This document shows positions 1 to 5,622 of a stretch of 5,622 nucleotides of DNA, in pieces. Source of the DNA: an uncultured Lachnospiraceae bacterium. GTDB taxonomy: Bacteria; Bacillota; Clostridia; Lachnospirales; Lachnospiraceae. Each line of letters starts with the position of its first letter. Position 1 is the first letter of the stretch. A program made the translations under genes and the position numbers. The notes below the pieces were generated by a model. That model ran no database searches. It was not told where the DNA came from and worked only from the letters and a program-made list of their open reading frames with translations. The stretch is taken from the NCBI GenBank assembly GCA_902782965.1, contig CACZPG010000284.1:1-5622 (forward strand), written 5' to 3'.

Positions 1-610
1 CGAAATCAGGATGTGTTCTGGAAGTAACAATTCTGAAGCCACTCTTATCATTCTTCTTAACTTCTACGATGTAAAGCTTGATACGATCTCCGACTCTGTA
101 TCTCTCACCAGGAATCATTTCCTTGGAACTGAGAATTGTATCTGTCTTGTCATCAAGACTTACATTCATGTTGTAACCAACGAATCTCTGAACGATACCT
201 GTAACTATCTGATGCTCCTTAGCCTTGAAATAGTTATAAATAGCATCCTTCTCCTTCTCCTTGATACTCTGGAGAATGATTCCTCTTGCCTTCTGTGCAG
301 CAATACGTCCGAAGTCCTTAGTAGTAACCTCACAGCGAACTTCTTCACCAAGCTCGCAGTCAGGATCGATATGCTTAGCATTCTCAATAAGTATGTCAGT
401 GTGAGGATCCTGAATCTCCTCTACTACAACCATATTAGCGAAAACCTTGATTTCTCCGGTCTCTCTGTCCATATGAACATCGACACCTTCCTTACCGAAA
501 TCCTTCTCGCATGCTGAAGTGATAGCCTTCTCGATAGACTCTATCATTTCTTCTTTGCTGATATTCTTCTCCTTTTCAAGCACATTTAATGCATCAATTA
601 TTTCTGACAT
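1..610 (-). CDS. nusA: Transcription termination/antitermination factor NusA, N-terminal part (runs off left edge)
   Basis: NusA binds RNA polymerase and nascent RNA, and modulates pausing, intrinsic termination and antitermination in the cytoplasm. I translated 203 codons from the ATG at 608-610 to the window edge without a stop. The protein starts MSEIIDALNVLEKEKNISKE, the usual NusA opening. Residues 1 to about 125 form the RNA polymerase-binding N-terminal domain, including the conserved stretch TTKDFGRIAAQKARGII at about 96-112. Residues about 132-200 are an S1 RNA-binding domain, ending in the family signature SRTHPDF just before the edge. The KH domains lie outside the window. The start is supported by AAGGAGGAG at 619-627, 8 bases upstream. 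It follows rimP after 23 bases, the conserved pairing, and is probably co-transcribed with it. See the leader terminator at 1164-1200 for likely autoregulation. Family identity is secure; no oddity is visible in this portion. Confidence 0.96.
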   Translation of the reverse strand, partial: MSEIIDALNVLEKEKNISKEEMIESIEKAITSACEKDFGKEGVDVHMDRETGEIKVFANMVVVEEIQDPHTDILIENAKHIDPDCELGEEVRCEVTTKDFGRIAAQKARGIILQSIKEKEKDAIYNYFKAKEHQIVTGIVQRFVGYNMNVSLDDKTDTILSSKEMIPGERYRVGDRIKLYIVEVKKNDKSGFRIVTSRTHPDF

Positions 611-633
611 TTTCCTTTCTCCTCCTTATTTGA

Positions 634-1098
634 CTACTCTTCGAACTCTAGACGAATTGTAGATATATTATCTCTTGTAAAATTTATATCAGCAGCCTCA
701 TCAGCTGTAATGATCACATTTTCTTTATCAAAGCTCTTAAGAATTCCCGTGAATTCCTTGCCGCCATTCTCAGCCTTATATAGCTTTACGAGAACCTTTC
801 TTCCAATGCTTCTCTCGAAATCCCTGTCCTTCTTCAGCTTCCTGGTAAGTCCCGGGGAACTGACCTCAAGGATGTAAGCCTCATCAATGAAATCTTCCTG
901 ATCCAGTTTCGCCTCCAGCGCCCTGCTGATAAGCACACAGTCATCAATTGTGATACCGCCTTCCTTATCTGCATAGACTCTAAGGTAATAATCGGAGCCT
1001 TCCTTAACATATTCCGTATCCCACAGCTGATAACCGCCGGATTCAATAATCGGCATAACCAGCTCTTCGGTCCTGCTCTCAATATCCGCTTTCTTCAA
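634..1098 (-). CDS. rimP: Ribosome maturation factor RimP (TTG start)
   Basis: RimP assists maturation of the 30S ribosomal subunit. The 154-residue product has an N-terminal alpha/beta domain (1 to about 83) containing DTEYVKEGSDYYLRVYAD and the family hallmark LEVSSPGLTRKLKKDRDFER at about 77-96, followed by an SH3-like C-terminal domain ending in RLEFEE. The length fits the usual 150-160 residues. The reading frame is open upstream to a TTG at 1137 and an ATG at 1128, but neither has a ribosome binding site. The TTG at 1096-1098 has AAGGAGGG just upstream and gives MKKADIESRTEELVMPIIES, which aligns with the usual RimP N-terminus. I therefore prefer this shorter form over the 167-residue one. 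The gene leads the operon with nusA, 23 bases downstream, and probably shares the attenuated leader described at 1164-1251. Confidence 0.95.
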   Translation of the reverse strand: MKKADIESRTEELVMPIIESGGYQLWDTEYVKEGSDYYLRVYADKEGGITIDDCVLISRALEAKLDQEDFIDEAYILEVSSPGLTRKLKKDRDFERSIGRKVLVKLYKAENGGKEFTGILKSFDKENVIITADEAADINFTRDNISTIRLEFEE

Positions 1099-1103
1099 GG
1101 TTT

Positions 1104-1111
1104 CCCTCCTT
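1104..1111 (-). promoter_or_regulatory. Ribosome binding site that decides the rimP start
   Basis: The minus strand reads AAGGAGGG here, then five bases (AAACC), then TTG at 1098. This is a near-perfect Shine-Dalgarno sequence at good spacing. It lies inside the longer reading frame that would begin at 1137 or 1128, so initiation at the TTG is the better call even though an ATG exists 10 codons upstream. Confidence 0.8.
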
Positions 1112-1132
1112 TTTCTATCAAGGTTCATGCGA

Positions 1133-1163
1133 GCCAAATGAATCCAGATATCGGCTCATTGGC
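1133..1163 (-). other. Possible second hairpin in the rimP leader
   Basis: On the minus strand GCCAATGA (1163-1156) can pair with TCATTTGGC (1141-1133), giving eight base pairs with one bulged base and a loop of about 14. A competing five-pair helix GAGCC/GGCTC shares the region, and TGGATTC (1146-1140) is also complementary to GAATCCA in the 3' arm of the terminator upstream. No U tract follows. It may be a structured 5' leader between terminator and ribosome binding site, or chance. Confidence 0.3.
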
Positions 1164-1200
1164 AAAAAGTAAAGTGGATTCGCTTTGCGAACCCACTTTA
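1164..1200 (-). terminator. Intrinsic terminator between the surface-protein gene and rimP, probably within the rimP leader
   Basis: On the minus strand TAAAGTGGGTTCGC (1200-1187) pairs with GCGAATCCACTTTA (1183-1170) around an AAA loop, followed by CTTTTTG. The 14-bp stem contains one position that is a G-U wobble in minus-strand RNA but an A-C mismatch in plus-strand RNA, and T-rich sequence follows only on the minus side. The signal is therefore oriented for minus-strand transcription. It lies 76 bases past the surface-protein stop and can end that transcript. It also lies downstream of the promoter at 1224-1251, so it may act as an attenuator for rimP-nusA. The U tract is short (five U after a C, then GCC), making it a suboptimal terminator. 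Confidence 0.85.
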
Positions 1201-1223
1201 GTAATGATTATTAAGCTATATGT

Positions 1224-1251
1224 ATGATAACACAAATATCCCAAAATGCAA
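1224..1251 (-). promoter_or_regulatory. Predicted sigma-A promoter for the rimP-nusA operon
   Basis: The minus strand carries TTGCAT (1251-1246), a 16-bp spacer and TATCAT (1229-1224). The -10 element matches TATAAT at five of six positions and is preceded by TGT, giving an extended TGnTATCAT element that compensates for the weaker -35. Predicted transcription start is near 1217, about 120 bases before the rimP start and about 17 bases before the terminator hairpin. The region from the surface-protein stop to rimP holds no better promoter. Confidence 0.55.
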
Positions 1252-1275
1252 GGATTTTCTTAATACAAAGCCTAA

Positions 1276-3093
1276 TTATTTAGTTTTGAACTTAATGATC
1301 TTCTTTTTTCCTGACTTATCTACAATCTTAAGAGTATTCCATTTGCCCTTCTTCTTTAACAGTTTCTTGTAAGCTTTAAGCTTAAGGGTTATGTTCTTCT
1401 TTCCGGTTTTCACAGAAAGCTTCTTTCCATTAATGTAAACACTTTTTATTTTTTTCTTACTCTTAACTTTGATCTTAGTGCTAAGCTTTATAGTTGCTTT
1501 ATTCTTAATACTTACCGTGACTGTACTATCAGCCTTCTTAACCTCAGTGGCAGGAGTTGCTGCCGGAGCCGGTGCCGGTGTAGGATCAGCCGGAGCTACT
1601 GCAGGTGGTGTAGCCACCGGATTTGGTTTAACATCCGGAATCGGTTCAGTTATCGGCTCTCCATTAGGTAACCATACTGCTTCAAGAGTCACGTCAGCTT
1701 CAGGGTAAAATCCACGAGTATATGTATATTTATTATCACTTACATTGCTTTCATCAAAGTAGCACAGCTCCGTTTCAGAATCAGGAGTCTTCCATCCGGT
1801 TATCGAATAACCTTGTCTTTCATACTTCGGCCAATCTACAACACCTATCCCATAAGGTGCATAAGAGATGAATTCAGTTTGATTGGTTTCACCATTTCTG
1901 CCGATAAGTCCGCCCTCTTTGGAATAGAACTTAACCTGATACGTATTCTTAATCGGGTAAAGATAGAAATATATAATTGCGAAATTTCCATAATTATCAT
2001 ATACAAGACAATTATAAGCATCAGCATCATCGGTTCCTGTTACGTTATATGTATTACCCTCAGCTCCATTTATTACTTCTTCGTTCAATGTTCCCCAGCA
2101 GGTATAATCGATTTTTCCTTCTTCCCCAAAATATTCATTTGTAACCTTAGACCACTGGTACTTTAATTTACCGGTATCTTTAGCACTGGCAGTTACACTT
2201 AATGTAACCTTATCTCCGGGGCTTACAACTATATCCTTTAAAGTATCTTCAACGGTTCCTGTAACTACGGCTGTGAAAGCATTATCCACCCACTTCTTTA
2301 CAACAAATGTCCCCTCCATAAGTGAATCAGAACAATTATCATATAAATCTATTAAGGCTGTATCGCCTTTCTTCATCTCGAAAGGCTGTATAAAAGACCT
2401 CTGATAACTATAGAACTCTCCGCTATTAAGCGCTACTTTACCTTCTGCATCCAGATAATAGCAGTTTAAACGCCCAAAACTATTCATATCTCCCGGCGTA
2501 ATATCAATATAGTATTTCCCATCTTCTTCAGGGGTAAAAGTATAGTAATGATCAGATGAAAAATCAAAAGATTCATTCAGTGTAAGACCACATCCCGAAT
2601 AATTATCAGTTTTTTGGATATGGAAGGTTCCTACTCCTTCGGCAGCTTCATTAGCATTGAATTCCAGCAGAACTGTAAGGGTTGCTCCTGCCACGACAGG
2701 TTCTGCATAAAGCAGATTAATTCCGGTTTCAGAATTATTAATTACGCTATTCCTGGCTGTACTTGAACAAACACTCATATCCTCCCTCATGGACCAGAAA
2801 TAAGTAATTTCATAATCACCATTCGGCAGTTTAAGGTTTAGATCATAGAGTCCATTATCCTTAGCTGTGAATTCCAGCGCCATTTTGAAATTCTCTGCCG
2901 GATAATTAAAATTATTATCAACATTTTCTTCCAGCTCGAGTTTAGTTATATCATCCTCATCTTCAAAACCTGAATAATTGTAAGCATTAGCATTGATTTT
3001 TGCAGACATACCGATTATTACCAGGATTCCCAGTGTTATGAGAAATCTGGCCAGTCCTCTTAATCTGCTAACACTGTTAGCTGTGTCTCTCAT
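1276..3093 (-). CDS. Secreted multidomain surface protein with Ig-like, InlB-type repeat and lysine-rich C-terminal domains; function unknown
   Basis: This is a 605-residue exported protein that I do not recognise as a named family. Residues 1-37 are a signal peptide: RLRGLAR, a hydrophobic core FLITLGILVIIGM, and probable cleavage after NANA. There is no lipobox cysteine. Residues about 38-275 are acidic, aromatic beta-rich sequence; SSDHYYTFTPEEDGKYYIDI (about 179-198) resembles pre-peptidase-like beta-sandwich domains. Residues about 285-380 look Ig-like (PGDKVTLSVTASAKDTGKL, then YQW, and a later YNCLVYDNYG). Residues about 385-475 resemble the InlB/Listeria-Bacteroides repeat (YQVKFYS, YERQGYSITGW, DVTLEAVW). 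A Pro/Ala/Thr linker follows (about 476-517). The last 85 or so residues are about one-third lysine and end IVDKSGKKKIIKFKTK. No LPXTG motif or C-terminal hydrophobic anchor is present, so the basic tail may hold the protein to anionic cell wall (inference). ATG at 3093 is chosen over ATG at 3111 because GGAGGAGGT lies seven bases before it. Confidence 0.8.
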   Translation of the reverse strand: MRDTANSVSRLRGLARFLITLGILVIIGMSAKINANAYNYSGFEDEDDITKLELEENVDNNFNYPAENFKMALEFTAKDNGLYDLNLKLPNGDYEITYFWSMREDMSVCSSTARNSVINNSETGINLLYAEPVVAGATLTVLLEFNANEAAEGVGTFHIQKTDNYSGCGLTLNESFDFSSDHYYTFTPEEDGKYYIDITPGDMNSFGRLNCYYLDAEGKVALNSGEFYSYQRSFIQPFEMKKGDTALIDLYDNCSDSLMEGTFVVKKWVDNAFTAVVTGTVEDTLKDIVVSPGDKVTLSVTASAKDTGKLKYQWSKVTNEYFGEEGKIDYTCWGTLNEEVINGAEGNTYNVTGTDDADAYNCLVYDNYGNFAIIYFYLYPIKNTYQVKFYSKEGGLIGRNGETNQTEFISYAPYGIGVVDWPKYERQGYSITGWKTPDSETELCYFDESNVSDNKYTYTRGFYPEADVTLEAVWLPNGEPITEPIPDVKPNPVATPPAVAPADPTPAPAPAATPATEVKKADSTVTVSIKNKATIKLSTKIKVKSKKKIKSVYINGKKLSVKTGKKNITLKLKAYKKLLKKKGKWNTLKIVDKSGKKKIIKFKTK

Positions 3094-3100
3094 TTGTACT

Positions 3101-3109
3101 ACCTCCTCC
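3101..3109 (-). promoter_or_regulatory. Ribosome binding site that decides the surface-protein start
   Basis: GGAGGAGGT on the minus strand is followed by seven bases (AGTACAA) and ATG at 3091-3093. The upstream in-frame ATG at 3109-3111 overlaps this site itself and has no Shine-Dalgarno sequence of its own, so the protein very likely begins MRDTANSVSR rather than six residues earlier. Confidence 0.85.
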
Positions 3110-3116
3110 ATAAATG

Positions 3117-3146
3117 ATTGTATAAATGTTTGTCATATGGTGTCAA
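3117..3146 (-). promoter_or_regulatory. Possible second, proximal promoter for the surface-protein gene
   Basis: The minus strand has a perfect -35 TTGACA (3146-3141), an 18-bp spacer and TACAAT (3122-3117), five of six matches to the consensus. The start would fall near 3110, at the edge of the ribosome binding site, leaving a leader of under 20 bases. That is short but workable. It may be an alternative to the promoter at 3175-3204 or a chance match in AT-rich sequence. Confidence 0.4.
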
Positions 3147-3174
3147 AAAAAGCTTAAAACACCTACTTAATAGT

Positions 3175-3204
3175 ATCATATTCACACAATTAATTCCACG
3201 TCAA
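3175..3204 (-). promoter_or_regulatory. Predicted sigma-A promoter for the surface-protein gene
   Basis: The minus strand shows TTGACG (3204-3199), an 18-bp spacer and TATGAT (3180-3175), five of six matches at each box. Directly upstream is an A/T-only tract (TAATATTAATTAAT, within 3208-3221) resembling an UP element; it touches the stop codon of the peptidase gene. The start would be near 3168, giving a leader of about 75 bases. No terminator separates this promoter from the peptidase gene, so readthrough from that gene is also possible. Confidence 0.6.
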
Positions 3205-3220
3205 ACCACATTAATTAATA

Positions 3221-4333
3221 TTACAGCTCTATCAGCTCCTTCGGTGATTTGGCCAGACTCTCACAGCCTTCTTCAGTGATCAGAATCATATCTTCTATCC
3301 TGACACCGAATTTACCGGGAAGATATATTCCCGGCTCGTCAGTTTCTACCATACCGGGCCTTACAATAGTTGTATCTTTCAGATTAAAAGCAGGTGATTC
3401 ATGGATATAAAGTCCCACTCCGTGACCAAGTCCATGACCGAAGTACTGTCCATAGCCCTGAAGAGAAATATAATCTCTTGCGATTCTGTCTACATCCTTG
3501 CAGAGCATTCCGGGCTTAAGATTCTCAAGAACAGCCAGCTGGGCTGACAGGACAATGTTATAAATCTTCTTCTGATCATCACTTGCCTTTCCTATGCAAA
3601 CCGTTCTGGTCATATCCGAACAATAGCCCTTATACCTGCAGCCGAAGTCCATAGTCAGGAAGTCACCTGTCTCCAGCTTCTTCTCAGAAGGAATCGCATG
3701 CGGCATTGATGAATTAACTCCTGATGCAGCAATGGTATCAAAAGAGAAGCCTTCAGCCCCATGCTTTTTCATACTGTATTCTAATTCAGCCGCAACCTCC
3801 AGTTCTGTCATACCGGGCTTCAAAATCCCCAGAATATCATCAAATGCAAGATCACCTATATGCTCAGCCTGTCTCAGAAGTTCAATTTCTTCAGGAGTTT
3901 TGATCTGACGTGGTTTCATCAGAACCGAGTCCAGTGGTTTAAATGTTATCTCTCCCTCGTAATTATTGGTCTTCTTCAGTTCATCATAGCCATCTGTCAG
4001 ATTATCAAGGATCCTTGAATACATCAGATAACTGATGGACTCATTCTCAAAACCAATCACGTGGGTATTGTCCTTCGTTATATACTCCATCAGTATGTCA
4101 TAGGTTGAAAGCTTCGAGTCGAACTGTCTGACTTCAAATCCCTGATAACACTCCTTACCGGCAGCCTCAGTATATCTCGAGTCAGTTATGAGTACTTTGC
4201 TTTGATTATTTGTAATAAGCGCAAATCCCTCTCCTCCGCGGAAACCGGTATAATATCTAAGATTATAGGGATCTGTAATCAGAAGCGCTTCCACCCCTGC
4301 AGCTTTCATCAGTTCATTATAGTTCAGTTTCAT
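3221..4333 (-). CDS. pepP: Xaa-Pro aminopeptidase, M24B family (PepP/YqhT-like)
   Basis: This cytoplasmic metallopeptidase removes an N-terminal residue preceding proline. At 370 residues it matches the short Gram-positive (YqhT/YpdF) type rather than the roughly 440-residue E. coli PepP. Residues 1 to about 130 are the creatinase-like N-terminal domain (ALLITDPYNLRYYTGF at 17-31, VLITDSRY at 47-54). Residues about 145-370 are the pita-bread catalytic domain. The five dinuclear metal ligands are all visible: D229 (TMDFG), D240 (SDMTRT), H304 (GHGLGHGVG), E333 (DEPGIY) and E347 (RIED). Residues H212 (PHAIPS) and H311 (IHES) fit the catalytic histidines. It therefore appears active. The ATG has GAGGAGG seven bases upstream. 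It has its own promoter, and no terminator is seen behind it. The frequent partner efp is not adjacent here. The name pepP is by family; exact substrate range is not determinable. Confidence 0.93.
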   Translation of the reverse strand: MKLNYNELMKAAGVEALLITDPYNLRYYTGFRGGEGFALITNNQSKVLITDSRYTEAAGKECYQGFEVRQFDSKLSTYDILMEYITKDNTHVIGFENESISYLMYSRILDNLTDGYDELKKTNNYEGEITFKPLDSVLMKPRQIKTPEEIELLRQAEHIGDLAFDDILGILKPGMTELEVAAELEYSMKKHGAEGFSFDTIAASGVNSSMPHAIPSEKKLETGDFLTMDFGCRYKGYCSDMTRTVCIGKASDDQKKIYNIVLSAQLAVLENLKPGMLCKDVDRIARDYISLQGYGQYFGHGLGHGVGLYIHESPAFNLKDTTIVRPGMVETDEPGIYLPGKFGVRIEDMILITEEGCESLAKSPKELIEL

Positions 4334-4364
4334 GTTTCATCCTCCTCACACATCCTAATATATC

Positions 4365-4393
4365 ATTATAATCAAATCTTCTGCATTTATCAC
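4365..4393 (-). promoter_or_regulatory. Predicted sigma-A promoter for the Xaa-Pro aminopeptidase gene
   Basis: The minus strand carries GTGATA (4393-4388, four of six matches to TTGACA), a 17-bp spacer and a perfect TATAAT (4370-4365). The start would be near 4358, giving a leader of about 25 bases before the ATG at 4333. It lies downstream of the tsf terminator, so the peptidase gene is transcribed separately from tsf. Confidence 0.65.
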
Positions 4394-4423
4394 TCTTTTT
4401 ATCTTACAGGATATATAAACATG

Positions 4424-4465
4424 CAAAAAACCTCAAAGTTGCTAATACAAGCAACCTTGAGGTTT
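4424..4465 (-). terminator. Intrinsic terminator of tsf
   Basis: On the minus strand AAACCTCAAGGTTGC (4465-4451) pairs with GCAACTTTGAGGTTT (4442-4428) around an eight-base loop TTGTATTA, followed by further T residues (six T in all at 4430-4425) and GC. The single non-Watson-Crick position is a G-U wobble in minus-strand RNA, which supports this orientation. It begins about 25 bases after the tsf stop codon and would separate tsf from the peptidase gene. Confidence 0.92.
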
Positions 4466-4490
4466 CTAAGTAGTCTATTCGAAAAGTTGA

Positions 4491-5622
4491 TTATGCGTTC
4501 ATCTGAGCAGCTACTTCTGCAGCGAAGTCTTCATTCTTCTTCTCAAGTCCTTCACCTGTCTCGAAACGAACGAATCTCTTGATAGCGAATGTGCAGCCAT
4601 TCTCCTTAGCTACATTAGCTACATACTGAGCAACGTTCTCCTTGTTCTCAGCCTTAACATATGTCTGATCTACAAGGCAGATTTCCTTAAGGTGCTTTGA
4701 GAAACGTCCCTCAACAAGACCAGCGAAGATCTTGTTCTCAAGATACTCAGCCTTATGTGATGCAGCGATATTTCTGAGTGCCTGAACAGCAGGATCAGAA
4801 AGGAAGTTGAAGAGGAAGTTCATATTGCTCTTCTTCTCTTCATAAATAGCGATGTCCTCATCTGTCCAGCCCTTGTTGTCATCGCCTGCTGACTCATAAT
4901 CAGCAACCTTGTTCTCAATAGCCTCAGCGATAACTGCATTAAGGATTGGCTTTGGAAGTGATGCAGGATCAGCAAGTGAGCTGTCAACGATGATTTCCTT
5001 CTCTTTTGCAAGAGTGTCAGCAGAGATTTCATCTCTGTTAACATACTGAGGATTCATAGCTGCTATCTGCATAGCGATATTCTTCATAGCCTCTTCAATA
5101 TTCTCACTTGGGCTGTCGCACTCAGCGTCAACAAGAACACCAATCTTACCACCCATGTGGATATAAGATACTACAACGTCACCTGAGATCTTCTCAAAAC
5201 GACGGATTGTAAGGTTCTCACCGATCTTAGCAACCATTGCCTTGTGATGCTCTTCAACTGTAGCTGAAGCATCAATTCCTGACTTGTCTGCAAGGAATGC
5301 AGCCATATCAGCATAGTCACCACCATTAATCTGTGTAGCAAGACCATTAACATAGGTCTGGAATACTTCGTTCTTAGCAACGAAATCTGTTTCTGAATTA
5401 ACTTCTATAATTGTAGCTGTCTTATTGTCATCAGAGATAACTGTTGATACGATACCTTCTGCGGCAATACGTCCGGCCTTCTTCTCTGCCTGAGCAAGAC
5501 CCTTCTTACGAAGGAACTCAATAGCCTCATCGAAGTTACCGTCTGTCTCTGTAAGAGCCTTCTTACAGTCCATCATTCCGGCACCGGTCATTTCTCTAAG
5601 CTTTTTTACGTCTGCAGCTGAA
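4491..5622 (-). CDS. tsf: Translation elongation factor Ts, missing only the first few codons (runs off right edge)
   Basis: EF-Ts exchanges GDP for GTP on EF-Tu. From the right edge the frame reads SAADVKKLREMTGAGMMDCK, so about five codons are missing; the ATG at 5591 is an internal methionine (the M of REMTGAG), not the start. The N-terminal UBA-like domain (KALTETDG, LRKKGLAQAEKKAGRIAAEG) is followed by the EF-Tu contact motif TDFVAKN (residues 68-74 counting from that methionine) and the core (HMGGKIGVLV, MQIAAMNPQYV). The C-terminal part carries VEGR, EICLVDQTYVK and GEGLEKKNEDFAAEVAAQ. The visible product is about 376 residues, longer than the 280-310 usual for EF-Ts. The excess lies between AKEKE (199) and VEGR (293), where about 93 residues stand in place of about 21. 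The gene ends in TAA, followed by a strong terminator. Identity is secure; the insertion is the oddity. Confidence 0.96.
   Translation of the reverse strand, partial: SAADVKKLREMTGAGMMDCKKALTETDGNFDEAIEFLRKKGLAQAEKKAGRIAAEGIVSTVISDDNKTATIIEVNSETDFVAKNEVFQTYVNGLATQINGGDYADMAAFLADKSGIDASATVEEHHKAMVAKIGENLTIRRFEKISGDVVVSYIHMGGKIGVLVDAECDSPSENIEEAMKNIAMQIAAMNPQYVNRDEISADTLAKEKEIIVDSSLADPASLPKPILNAVIAEAIENKVADYESAGDDNKGWTDEDIAIYEEKKSNMNFLFNFLSDPAVQALRNIAASHKAEYLENKIFAGLVEGRFSKHLKEICLVDQTYVKAENKENVAQYVANVAKENGCTFAIKRFVRFETGEGLEKKNEDFAAEVAAQMNA

Noticed and set aside
11..517. Long plus-strand open frame of 168 codons opposite nusA
   Set aside because: It lies wholly antisense to a well-supported NusA coding region, has no recognisable domain, and no ribosome binding site was seen.
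1137..1165. TTGCCA-17-TTCATT as a rimP promoter downstream of the terminator
   Set aside because: The -10 box matches only three of six positions and has no extended element. The promoter at 1224-1251 is clearly better, though this one would matter if the attenuation idea fails.
1140..1181. Antiterminator pairing between TGGATTC (1146-1140) and the 3' arm of the leader terminator
   Set aside because: The complementary segment is transcribed after the termination point, so it cannot prevent terminator formation. At seven pairs it is also weaker than the 14-bp terminator stem.
1449..1455. A7 run in the lysine-rich coding region of the surface-protein gene as a slippage or frameshift site
   Set aside because: Runs of A are expected in a domain rich in AAA lysine codons. 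No downstream stimulatory structure or useful alternative frame was evident.
1469..2166. Plus-strand open frames (79 and 117 codons) opposite the surface-protein gene
   Set aside because: They are antisense shadows. The Ala/Gly-rich one is simply the complement of the Pro/Ala linker codons.
3139..3163. Inverted repeat GGTGT...ACACC around a T-rich loop, as a terminator for the peptidase gene
   Set aside because: The stem has only five or six pairs with a loop of about 13-15, and the T run lies inside the loop rather than after the stem. It also falls downstream of the distal promoter of the next gene.
5589..5591. ATG at 5591 as the start of tsf
   Set aside because: The frame continues upstream to the window edge with conserved EF-Ts residues SAADVKKLRE, so this methionine is internal and the true start is outside the window.

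Overview
The window looks like a chromosomal stretch from a low-to-moderate GC Gram-positive bacterium, most likely a Clostridia member close to the Lachnospiraceae. The reasons are strong GGAGG-type ribosome binding sites, Firmicutes-type EF-Ts, RimP, NusA and M24B peptidase sequences, and a secreted protein with the lysine-rich C-terminal domain style common in that family. The taxonomic call is inference from protein style only. All five genes are on the minus strand, so transcription runs from the right edge to the left edge.

In the order of transcription: (1) tsf (EF-Ts), 4491 to the right edge, missing only a few N-terminal codons and closed by a clear intrinsic terminator at 4424-4465; (2) an M24B Xaa-Pro aminopeptidase, 3221-4333, with its own promoter; (3) a secreted multidomain surface protein, 1276-3093, with one or two promoters in the 109-base gap behind the peptidase gene; (4) rimP, 634-1098, initiating at TTG; (5) the N-terminal third or so of nusA, 1-610, running off the left edge. 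rimP and nusA are separated by 23 bases and are the start of the conserved rimP-nusA-infB type operon.

Three genes serve gene expression: EF-Ts in elongation, RimP in 30S maturation, and NusA in pausing and termination. The peptidase is a housekeeping enzyme, and the surface protein is accessory and has no obvious link to them.

The most interesting regulatory signal is in 1138-1251. A good extended -10 promoter (TTGCAT, 16 bp, TATCAT preceded by TGT) lies upstream of a 14-bp intrinsic-terminator hairpin, and both lie before rimP. A terminator inside the 5' leader of the operon encoding NusA is the arrangement expected for NusA autoregulation by attenuation, as described in Bacillus subtilis. 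The other points worth checking are an insertion of about 70 residues in the coiled-coil region of EF-Ts, and the surface protein's unusual charge layout (acidic N-terminal part, Pro/Ala linker, about one-third-lysine C-terminal domain, no LPXTG or lipobox). I see no mobile elements, CRISPR array, tRNA or rRNA, and no clear evidence of a wholly new system. There is no gene-free stretch above 300 bases.
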